DNA from: Kribbella kalugense
GTDB taxonomy: Bacteria > Actinomycetota > Actinomycetes > Propionibacteriales > Kribbellaceae
Assembly: GCF_004365875.1 (NCBI RefSeq)
Contig: NZ_SODF01000001.1
Span: 620,001-684,000 of the forward strand
Reading direction: 5' to 3'
Length of the DNA stretch: 64,000 nucleotides
In this document: piece after piece, positions 31,988 through 39,298 of the stretch
Numbering within the stretch: position 1 is the stretch's first letter
Layout: the number at the start of each line of letters is the position of its first letter
Program-made: the position numbers and the translations under genes
The notes under the pieces: generated by a model
The model's input: only the letters and a program-made list of their open reading frames with translations
What the model was told of the DNA's origin: nothing
Databases searched by the model: none

Positions 31988-34180
31988 ATGGCGGAGGAAC
32001 GGGAGGCCTCCGCGGGTGACGAGCGCCAGAACGGCGATCAACAGCCCGCAGAGGCAGCAAAACAAGGGGAAACAGGCACGTCCAAGCCGGCCGGGGAAGC
32101 TGGCGACGAGGCCGAGAAGTCGACTCCACAGGAGTCGTCAAAGGTGCCGAAGGAGAAGGAAGCGCCGGAGAAGGTCCGATCGGACCTGGACGAGGATGCG
32201 ACTACTCCGACGCAGTCCGTCGACGCCGATGTCCGCGCCAAAAACGCGTTGATCAACCCGAACTTCTATGGCGCGGTGTTTTTCCAGACGAGTTCCGGAA
32301 GGCGACGGCACTCGAGCAACCAGACTGGGCTTGCCGCCGACCTGGCGGAAAGGCATGTCGAATCTGGGACGTTGACCGCACTGGGTGAAGCATTGTCCGC
32401 CGGCGGCGCGATTGTCGCGGTGTGTGGCACCTCTGGTATGGGAAAGAGATCTGCCTGCCTGGTCGCCCTCCACCGCGCCGGAATGACGCCGATATTCCGG
32501 CTGCCGGGCGATCTCGGGTTCGAAGATGTGGCTGGTTCAATCGAACAGCTGAAAACAAAGCATGAAAACGCTTGCTTCCTGATGGCGAATGCTCCGGTGT
32601 CGTTCGTGGAGACACTGAACGATTTCGAACTCGAGATGCTGAAAGAGAAGCTGGGCGAGTCGGGGCACTCCCGGTTGCTGATCACGACGCACGGAACGCC
32701 GTCGAAGACCGATCGGACCATGGTCGTCGTCCAGGCAACGGAGGTGCCGAGGTTCGCACTCGTCACGGCGTACTTCGAGCGGCACCCGGCCGACGACGAG
32801 ACCGTACGGCGGATCAGGCGGGTCACCGGCGCGCAGTCCGGGACGGTCTCGTTCGCCGTACTGGACACCATGGTCGCCAGGCTCCGCGCGGAACCGGACG
32901 CGTCCGACGACGATCTCCTGCGGGCGTTGCCGGGGGTGGTCACGACGGACGCGCTCGACACCTGGTTCGAGACCGAGCGATCGGCGCGCGACGTCGCCGC
33001 ACTTGCCTGTGTGGTGACCTGCGAGGGCGCGCCGCGGTCGGATCTGGAAGAGCAGATCGACATCCTCGAGGCCAAGCTGCTCGGGGACGACGCGAAGCCG
33101 GGCTTTCGGAGGACGTCCGCCGCTGCTCTGGCCGAGGGCCTGGTCACGACGACGACCCGGCCGGTGGAGTCCCGGTACGGCGGGGTCCACGACGAGTCCG
33201 TTTACGTGCTCGAGGAACGTCTTGACCGGCATCAGGCGCTGGAATATCTCTGGGAGCATGAGGGCGCCGGATTCCGCACAGGAGTCCTGAGTTGGCTCAC
33301 GAAGCTGGCCGGCCGTCCGTCGGAGTTGTGGGCGGGCGCGGTCTGGGCCGCCGGGGTGCTGCTGACGATCGACCCGCGCTACGTGGAGTCGAATCTGATC
33401 CGTCCGTGGGCGCTGGGTCGCTACTGGCCATCGGTCGCGGCCGCGCAGGCTCTTGGAGTTCCGACGATTCTGAACATTCCCAGCGACATCGGCCAGCGTC
33501 TGGCCGATGCCTGGATCGCCGGCAGCAGTTTCGACCTCCGGTTCTGCGCGATTGTCGCGTACGGCGGTCTGCTCGGCGCGTGGGACGTCGAGTCCGAGGC
33601 GCCGGTCCGGCTCTGGCTCGAGACGTTCGCGGAGGACGATCTGGCGCCCGTCGCCGCAAGACGGCTCGGGATGCTCTGTGCTGCCGGCGACGACGCTCGG
33701 CTGGTCCGGTTGACGGTGCTGAACCTGCTGCTCGAGATCTCGTCCGGTCAATGGGCGGGGACCAGGCCGGAGATGCGGCAGGCGATGTGGGTCTTCGGGT
33801 ATGCCGTCGACTCGCTGGCCGACGAGGACGAGGCATCGTCGGATTCGCTCCGGTCACTGCTGGGCGGCGAGGAAGCAGAGGCGAGGGACGCCTTCGTCGA
33901 GCTGCTGGCGAGGACCTGGTCGGCGCCATACGCACGGTGGGCCACGGAGAAGACCGTCACTGCCTTGGTCCATGCGGTGGAGGGCGAGGTGATCGAGCGG
34001 CGGGTTCTGGCCGAGCTGATCCGGTGCGCGAAGGACGCCGCCAGGAAGCTCGGCACTCTCGCCGAACTGGGCGGAGCACTATGTCGTGCGCTGGCCCTGG
34101 AACGCCGCAAGAACCCAGACGGCGTGGTCGCACGCCGGCTGCTGGATCAGTTTTTTCCGACTCGTGAGGTGACCAGATGA
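31988..34180 (+). CDS. STAND-like P-loop protein with degenerate NTPase motifs
   Basis: A 730-residue protein. Residues 1-82 are a charged, probably disordered linker rich in Glu/Lys/Gln. A short beta motif follows at 89-99 (INPNFYGAVFF), then a P-loop-like segment at 146-155 (CGTSGMGKRS). Arg replaces the Ser/Thr after the Walker A Lys. The likely Walker B strand (ACFLMANAP, about 195-203) lacks the acidic residue, and the sensor-like RLLITTHGTP has His where STAND proteins have Arg. Residues 300-720 are helical, perhaps HEAT/TPR-like. The layout fits a STAND sensor whose NTPase has decayed or is unusual. Overlaps the next gene (ATGA). Confidence 0.65.
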   Translation: MAEEREASAGDERQNGDQQPAEAAKQGETGTSKPAGEAGDEAEKSTPQESSKVPKEKEAPEKVRSDLDEDATTPTQSVDADVRAKNALINPNFYGAVFFQTSSGRRRHSSNQTGLAADLAERHVESGTLTALGEALSAGGAIVAVCGTSGMGKRSACLVALHRAGMTPIFRLPGDLGFEDVAGSIEQLKTKHENACFLMANAPVSFVETLNDFELEMLKEKLGESGHSRLLITTHGTPSKTDRTMVVVQATEVPRFALVTAYFERHPADDETVRRIRRVTGAQSGTVSFAVLDTMVARLRAEPDASDDDLLRALPGVVTTDALDTWFETERSARDVAALACVVTCEGAPRSDLEEQIDILEAKLLGDDAKPGFRRTSAAALAEGLVTTTTRPVESRYGGVHDESVYVLEERLDRHQALEYLWEHEGAGFRTGVLSWLTKLAGRPSELWAGAVWAAGVLLTIDPRYVESNLIRPWALGRYWPSVAAAQALGVPTILNIPSDIGQRLADAWIAGSSFDLRFCAIVAYGGLLGAWDVESEAPVRLWLETFAEDDLAPVAARRLGMLCAAGDDARLVRLTVLNLLLEISSGQWAGTRPEMRQAMWVFGYAVDSLADEDEASSDSLRSLLGGEEAEARDAFVELLARTWSAPYARWATEKTVTALVHAVEGEVIERRVLAELIRCAKDAARKLGTLAELGGALCRALALERRKNPDGVVARRLLDQFFPTREVTR

Positions 34181-35265
34181 CACAGACCCAGATCGATCGC
34201 CCGCTGGTGGTGCGCAGCGGCACGTTCGAACCAGACCGGCGCCGGTTCAAGTTCCGTCGGCTGCCCCTGGAGCTACCAGACCTCGAGCACGGTCAGCAGT
34301 TGATCCTGCTCGACAGCACTGGGCAGGCGACGATCGCGACCGGATCCACCGGCGGCGAGCGTGCCTTCGCCGGCTACGTGTCGTGGGTGGTCGTCGACGG
34401 CGGCGGACGGGACCTGCAGCTCGACTACGACGATGTCTTCAGTACGTCGTACGCGCGCTACACAGTCACCGTCGACGCGCATGTGGACGTGTATATCGAC
34501 GCCGGCTTCGGGCGTCAGCTCGCACTGTCCGGCATCACCTCGCTCGAGGCGCAGTTCCGCCCGACCCTGTCGGCATTGCTGAAGCGCACGCTGCGGAATC
34601 AGGAGTTCCCGACCGAGAACCTGGCTGATCCGGTCCTCCATCTTCGCAAGCTCGCGGAGGACCTGCTGAACGACGAGTTGGTCGGCAGGACGCTGGCCGA
34701 CCTCCCGCCCTGGCTTACGGTGACTGTTCGCGACATCGTTGTCCGCGACGACGCCGCGGCCGCCGGTCACCTTGCCGAGCTGCGCCACGCACGGAATGCC
34801 AAGCAGCTGACTCTGGCCAAGGGTGTCGACAAGCTGGCCGGTCTCGAGCTGACGCTCAAGCAGCGAGAGCTTCTGGAGCAAGCGATCGGCGGCAACCTGA
34901 CCTCGGCCAGTGGCATGGCGATGGAGCAGGTGCTGCTCAATCCTTCTGCACAGAACATCCAGGCCGCCATCCAGACGCTGCAGGCGTCGGAGGCGAACGA
35001 GCAGACCATGTTCCTCAAGTTCGTCGAGCAACTTGACGGCCGCGATCTCGCGGCTGATCCGGAGAACCCGGCCAAGGGCGTCGCGGCCTTCATAGACGCC
35101 CAGCGGCACCGCGACGTGATTGCCGCGGTCAGCGCGGTCGACGCCACGCCGGATCCGCAGGTGGAGAGCGGCCCAGCGACCGATCGTCCCAGTCCGGCGC
35201 ACCGTGCGGACCCGGCCGACGACGACCACCGACCCGACGACTCGAATTTCAGCCAGGACGGGTGA
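34177..35265 (+). CDS. SPFH/Band-7-like protein in the STAND-like locus
   Basis: A 362-residue protein without a firm family match. Residues 40-185 look like an SPFH (Band 7) module: beta strands YTVTVDAHVDVYIDAGFGRQL, a helical LSALLKRTL / LRKLAEDLLNDELVGRTL, and a closing WLTVTVRDIVV. A long Lys/Glu/Ala helix follows (KQLTLAKGVDKLAGLELTLKQRELLEQAI), as in stomatin-like proteins, then an acidic Pro/Asp tail. SPFH proteins form membrane-bound cages or rings. No membrane anchor is seen here; the next gene encodes one. It starts inside the STAND-like stop codon, so it is co-translated. Confidence 0.55.
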   Translation: MTQTQIDRPLVVRSGTFEPDRRRFKFRRLPLELPDLEHGQQLILLDSTGQATIATGSTGGERAFAGYVSWVVVDGGGRDLQLDYDDVFSTSYARYTVTVDAHVDVYIDAGFGRQLALSGITSLEAQFRPTLSALLKRTLRNQEFPTENLADPVLHLRKLAEDLLNDELVGRTLADLPPWLTVTVRDIVVRDDAAAAGHLAELRHARNAKQLTLAKGVDKLAGLELTLKQRELLEQAIGGNLTSASGMAMEQVLLNPSAQNIQAAIQTLQASEANEQTMFLKFVEQLDGRDLAADPENPAKGVAAFIDAQRHRDVIAAVSAVDATPDPQVESGPATDRPSPAHRADPADDDHRPDDSNFSQDG

Positions 35266-35271
35266 GGTGCG

Positions 35272-36030
35272 ATGAATGCGCTCGGTTGGCTGCTGGACGA
35301 TCTGTCGTTCCTGCCGCTCTGGGTTCGGCCGTGGACGTTGAGCTTGCTGGTTCTGGCGGCGGTCTGGTTCGTCTTCTTCCGCTCCGGGCCGAAGCGGGTC
35401 GCGGTGCTGGGTCTTCGGCTGGTGCTTCTCGCTGGAGTCGTCGTACTGACGGTCCCGCTGGCGGTCGAGTACACGAACACCCGGCGCAGGCGGGAGGCAG
35501 GCAAGTCGCCCGGGCAAGTTGGAGCCGCGGTGAGTGAGGTCGCGGAGGCGATCTCCCTCAACCTCGCCGGCGTCGACCGGCGGCTGGCGAAGACGACGTA
35601 CCCGAACAAGCGCTGGCCGCGCAAGACCATGGCCCTGCTTGCCGGTGCCGGCATTCTGTCGTGGATCGTTTTCGCTGCCTCGCCCGCGTTGGCGGCGCCG
35701 ACGGCGGTCGGTGGCAAGGCGTACGGCTGGTACCGGGACTTCGAGCAGTGGGCGGGCGGCGGCGCGCGGATCGCCGTACCGGACGAGGAGGCGGTGCCGA
35801 CCCTGATCGGACGGAAGTCGGACGTCATCCTCAGCACCTCGCCCGCGCATCACGGCGAGATCGCGCAGGTGAGCCCGGTCGGCCAGGAGAAGCGGGCGAT
35901 TCGGCTCCTGCTCGACCGGAGCGGTAACGCAGTCATTCATCTGACCAGGGCGAACAGCGCCACGTACGTTCGTGGTGACGTCTACCTGATCCAGGCGAAA
36001 GACCTGCGCGTACTCGTCCGCCTTCAGTGA
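35272..36030 (+). CDS. three-helix membrane protein with C-terminal beta domain, STAND-like locus
   Basis: A 252-residue protein, unrecognised. Hydrophobic helices are at about 19-36 (LSLLVLAAVWFVFF), 43-65 (VAVLGLRLVLLAGVVVLTVPLAV) and 118-140 (ALLAGAGILSWIVFAASPALA). The loop between the second and third is basic and helical, and the last about 110 residues are beta-rich (VILSTSPAHHGEIAQV; VYLIQAKDLRVLVRL). It could anchor the SPFH-like protein or be the membrane-acting effector. It follows that gene by six bases and ends the operon 13 bp before a convergent gene. Confidence 0.65.
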   Translation: MNALGWLLDDLSFLPLWVRPWTLSLLVLAAVWFVFFRSGPKRVAVLGLRLVLLAGVVVLTVPLAVEYTNTRRRREAGKSPGQVGAAVSEVAEAISLNLAGVDRRLAKTTYPNKRWPRKTMALLAGAGILSWIVFAASPALAAPTAVGGKAYGWYRDFEQWAGGGARIAVPDEEAVPTLIGRKSDVILSTSPAHHGEIAQVSPVGQEKRAIRLLLDRSGNAVIHLTRANSATYVRGDVYLIQAKDLRVLVRLQ

Positions 36031-36043
36031 CTGGCCTGTCACC

Positions 36044-37774
36044 TCATTCGACGAGTTTGCCGGTGGTGGTGACTTGGCGCATTAGGGGGCGGAGGTTGGT
36101 TGGGATTAGTGGGATCGGTTCGGGTTTGAGGTCGGCGGGGCCGGACCAGACGAAGTTCACCTGGAGCGATTCGTCGAGGTCGGGATAGTCGGAGCGGTTG
36201 TGGCAGCCGCGCGTCTCCCGTCGTGCCAGGGCTGCGTCGAGGGTTGCGCGGGCGGCCATCGCCGATGCCTTCAGGTCGAAGGCGTGGGCCAGGTCCTGGA
36301 AGCCGGCGATGTCCGGGTGGACGCCCACCTGCGTCATCCGCTGCTCGACCTCGGCCAGCTCCGACAGTCCGGCGTTCAGACCGTCCTCATCGCGTACGAC
36401 GCCGGCGCGGGCGGTCATCGTGTCGCGTAGGGCGCGTTGCAGGGCGCGGACGTTCTCTGGGCCGTCATTCGTCAGCAGGTGGTCGATCTCGGCCCGCGCT
36501 TCCGCCACCGCGTCGGCCGAGCGAAGCTGCGCCTGCCGGCCGATCGAGTACTTCGCGGCTTCCTCGGCGACGATCCGGCCGAACACCAGCAGCTCGATCA
36601 GTGAGTTGCCGCCGAGCCGGTTCGCGCCGTGCAGTCCGCTGGCGGCCTCGCCGATCGCCCACAGCCCGTCGACGCCGGTGCTGTGGTCCTCGGGCCGGAC
36701 CCAGACGCCGCCCATCGAGTAGTGCGCGGTCGGGGCGATCTCGATCGGCTGCTTGGTGATGTCGAGCATCTGCAGCTCGAGCAGCGTCTGGTACACGCGG
36801 GGGAGTCGCCGCATGATCGTGTCCCGGGGGAGGTGCGAGACGTCCAGCCAGACGCCGCCGTTCGGGGTGCCGCGGCCTTCCTTGATCTCGGTGTACTCCG
36901 CGAGCGCGACGCGGTCCCGCGTCGACAGCTCCATCCGCTCGGCGTCGTACCGGGTCATGAACCGTTCGCCGAGTGCGTTGCGCAGCTGACCGCCCTCGCC
37001 GCGGGCCGCCTCGGAGACGAGCGTGCCGGCCGCGTTCTCCGGCTCGATCAGCCCGGACGGGTGGAACTGGACAAGCTCGGGATCGCGCAGCTTCCCGCCC
37101 GCCAGCACGGCGAGACGGAACGCGTCACCGGTGTTCTCGTCGCGGCGGGACGACGTACGGCGCCAGATCCGGGTGTGGCCGCCCGCGGCCAGGATCACCG
37201 CGTCGGCGTGGATGACATAGCGCCGCCCGGTGGTCAGGTCGAACCCGTACGCGCCGAAGACGGTGTTGTCCTTCACCAGGATCCGCGTGACGTAGACCGT
37301 GTCCAGGATCGGTACGCCGAGCTGGACCGCGCGGTTGATCAGCGTGCGCTGGATCTCGAGCCCGGTGTAGTCGCCGGCGAACGCCGTACGGCGGTAGGTG
37401 TGCGCGCCGAAGAACCGCTGCGAGATCCGGCCGTCGGCCTCGCGGGCGAACGGCATGCCCCAGCGCTCCAGGTCCTCGATCCCACGGGCGGCGCCTTCGG
37501 CGACAATCTGGACCGTGATCGGATTCGCGAGCAGGTAGCTCTCCTGCAGCGTGTCGGCGGCGTGCTGCTGCCAGGTGTCCTCGGGGTCCATCGTGGCCAG
37601 CGCCGCGTTGATGCCGCCGGCGGCCAGCGAGGTGTGCGCGTCGGATCGCGGACGCTTGCCGAGGGCAAGGACCTCGACGCCCTGCTCGGCCAGCTCGATC
37701 GCGGCGCGCAGGCCGGCACCACCGGTTCCGATCACCAGGACGGAGGTGGCGATCTGCTGTTCGGTGATGCTCAT
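36044..37774 (-). CDS. FrdA/SdhA/NadB-like flavoprotein, orphan
   Basis: A 576-residue FAD-dependent oxidoreductase of the succinate dehydrogenase/fumarate reductase flavoprotein superfamily. FAD motif LVIGTGGAGLRAAIE (residues 13-27), HTSLAAGGINAAL, QFHPSG, the catalytic-type SEAARGEGGQLRNALGERFM, HYSMGGVWV and LHGANRLGGNSL are all present. No iron-sulphur or membrane subunit gene is nearby, so it is not a complete complex II; a soluble fumarate reductase or L-aspartate oxidase-like role is possible. GGGAGA precedes the ATG. Divergent from an alpha/beta hydrolase. Confidence 0.88.
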   Translation of the reverse strand: MSITEQQIATSVLVIGTGGAGLRAAIELAEQGVEVLALGKRPRSDAHTSLAAGGINAALATMDPEDTWQQHAADTLQESYLLANPITVQIVAEGAARGIEDLERWGMPFAREADGRISQRFFGAHTYRRTAFAGDYTGLEIQRTLINRAVQLGVPILDTVYVTRILVKDNTVFGAYGFDLTTGRRYVIHADAVILAAGGHTRIWRRTSSRRDENTGDAFRLAVLAGGKLRDPELVQFHPSGLIEPENAAGTLVSEAARGEGGQLRNALGERFMTRYDAERMELSTRDRVALAEYTEIKEGRGTPNGGVWLDVSHLPRDTIMRRLPRVYQTLLELQMLDITKQPIEIAPTAHYSMGGVWVRPEDHSTGVDGLWAIGEAASGLHGANRLGGNSLIELLVFGRIVAEEAAKYSIGRQAQLRSADAVAEARAEIDHLLTNDGPENVRALQRALRDTMTARAGVVRDEDGLNAGLSELAEVEQRMTQVGVHPDIAGFQDLAHAFDLKASAMAARATLDAALARRETRGCHNRSDYPDLDESLQVNFVWSGPADLKPEPIPLIPTNLRPLMRQVTTTGKLVE

Positions 37775-37845
37775 CGGTTCTCCCTCGCGTTCGGTGCTCT
37801 CACTAACCAGGACAACGCAGGGTGCCGATCTGTGACTGTCTCGCC

Positions 37846-37872
37846 GGTCACAATCCCGCTGTCTGTTCGGTC
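37846..37872 (+). promoter_or_regulatory. predicted ECF promoter of the hydrolase-sigma cassette
   Basis: GGTCACA (37846-37852), 16 bases, then GGTC (37869-37872). The architecture is identical to the element at 25572-25598. It lies 44 bp upstream of the hydrolase ATG, whose operon contains an ECF factor. Confidence 0.5.
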
Positions 37873-37915
37873 TCTTCAGGTAACCCGAGAGAAGTGCCGA
37901 AAGAAGGGAAGTCCC

Positions 37916-38626
37916 ATGAGCGAGAATCCGGTCGTCGTCCTGGTGCACGGTGCGTTCGCCGAGTCGGCCAGCTGGAACGGCGTCGTCGAGCGGCTGCGAG
38001 CGCGCTCGATCGAAGTCGTCGCGGCGCCGAACCAGCTGCGCAGCCTGGAAGGCGACGCACAGTACGTCCGCGACGTGATCGCCGGCATCGGCAAGCCTGT
38101 CGTGCTGGTCGCCCATTCGTACGGCGGCATGGTGATCACCGAGGCCGCGGCGGACAACGACGCGGTCCAGGCGCTGGTCTACGTCTGTGCCTTCGCGCCC
38201 GACCAGGACGAGAGCGCGTTCGCGCTGTCCGCCAAGTTCCCGGGCAGCACGCTCGCGGACGCATTGAACGCGTACCCGGTCAGCACCGGCGGCAACGACC
38301 TCGCCATCCGGGCGGACGTGTTCCATCAGCAGTTCTGCGCGGACGTATCGGCGGAGCAGGCCGCATTGATGGCCGCGACGCAGCGCCCGGCGACAGAGGC
38401 CGCGCTGACCGGTGGCCTGCGCACCGCAACCCCGGCGTGGCAGTCGATCCCGTCCTGGTTCGTGTTCAGCGACCAGGACCTGAACATCCCGGTGGCTCTG
38501 CATCGCTTCATGGCCGAGCGGGCCGGCGCGAAGGACACCCGTGAGATCGCGGGTGCGTCGCATGCCCTGAGCGTGTCCCAGCCCGAGGCGGTGACCGCCA
38601 CGATCCTCGACGCACTGGGTGCCTGA
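37916..38626 (+). CDS. alpha/beta hydrolase
   Basis: A 236-residue alpha/beta hydrolase. The oxyanion segment VVLVHGAFAES (residues 6-16), nucleophile elbow VAHSYGGM (Ser at about residue 68), acid region FSDQDLNIP and catalytic His in GASHALSVS are all in place. It resembles small esterase/MhpC-like hydrolases. GAAGGGA precedes the ATG. An ECF sigma factor follows 98 bp later, and an ECF-like promoter lies upstream, so the hydrolase is probably the target of that factor. Confidence 0.9.
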   Translation: MSENPVVVLVHGAFAESASWNGVVERLRARSIEVVAAPNQLRSLEGDAQYVRDVIAGIGKPVVLVAHSYGGMVITEAAADNDAVQALVYVCAFAPDQDESAFALSAKFPGSTLADALNAYPVSTGGNDLAIRADVFHQQFCADVSAEQAALMAATQRPATEAALTGGLRTATPAWQSIPSWFVFSDQDLNIPVALHRFMAERAGAKDTREIAGASHALSVSQPEAVTATILDALGA

Positions 38627-38671
38627 GGCCACGGACCACGGACTCGACCACGAGGTTCCAGGGCGCGATGA

Positions 38672-38703
38672 GGGGCTGCCTACGGCGACGCTGAGACAGC
38701 CCC
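38672..38703 (+). promoter_or_regulatory. GGGGCTG...CAGCCCC hairpin before the ECF gene
   Basis: Seven-base perfect arms with an 18-base loop, ending 21 bp before the sigma-factor start. It may attenuate read-through from the hydrolase gene. Confidence 0.35.
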
Positions 38704-38724
38704 CCAGCGCAAGGAGTCCGGATC

Positions 38725-39225
38725 ATGAGTACGGCGGGATTGGACGAGTTCCTCCAGGCACGGCCACGGCTGTTCCGGATCGCCGGTCGGATCGTAGGCA
38801 ATCCGCACGAGGCGGAGGAGCTCGTCCAGGACGTCTGGGTGCGCTGGCAGGCCACCGACCGGTCGGTGGTCGCGGACCCGCAGGCATTCCTGGCGACGAC
38901 GGTGTCGCGGCTCGCGATCAACGTGGTGCAGTCGGCCCGGCGACGGCACGAGACGGCGATCGGCTCGTGGCTCCCGGACGAGCGGGTCGTGAGTGCAGAC
39001 GATCCGCATCAGTACGCCGAGAACCAGGAAGCGTTCGCGGTCGCCGTACGGCTGTTGAAGGAGCGGTTGTCGCCGGCCGAGCGCGCGACGTACGTACTGC
39101 GGGAAGGGTTCGACTACCCGTACCGGCAGATTGCCGAGACGCTCCGGATCCCGGCGCCGAACGCCCGGAAGCTGGTCGAACGGGCCCGCTACCGGCTGGC
39201 TGACCTGGCCCAGGAAGCGGTCTGA
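38725..39225 (+). CDS. ECF sigma factor, ECF41-like core without C-terminal domain
   Basis: A 166-residue sigma factor. Region 2 (RIVGNPHEAEELVQDVWVRWQATDRSVV) and region 4 (LKERLSPAERATYVLREGFDYPYRQIAETL) are strikingly similar to the ECF41 factor at 26626, but it stops right after region 4 and has no SnoaL extension. The loss of that regulatory domain implies different control. AAGGAG precedes the ATG. It is encoded with an alpha/beta hydrolase. Confidence 0.9.
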   Translation: MSTAGLDEFLQARPRLFRIAGRIVGNPHEAEELVQDVWVRWQATDRSVVADPQAFLATTVSRLAINVVQSARRRHETAIGSWLPDERVVSADDPHQYAENQEAFAVAVRLLKERLSPAERATYVLREGFDYPYRQIAETLRIPAPNARKLVERARYRLADLAQEAV

Positions 39226-39298
39226 TCCGGAGTTTCGGCACCTGATGGTCCTGTACCCGCCCGGTCGTTCGCCTTAGCCTCTGTTGAGGGGGTGAGCG

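Noticed and set aside
31626-36030. Recent horizontal transfer of the STAND-like locus shown by mobile genes
   Set aside because: Some stretches (for example 32250-32600) are less GC-rich, but no integrase, tRNA end or flanking direct repeat supports a defined island.
36629-38626. A long plus-strand open frame running into the alpha/beta hydrolase
   Set aside because: The first 420 codons are antisense to the flavoprotein; only the part from 37916 has a ribosome-binding site and family motifs.
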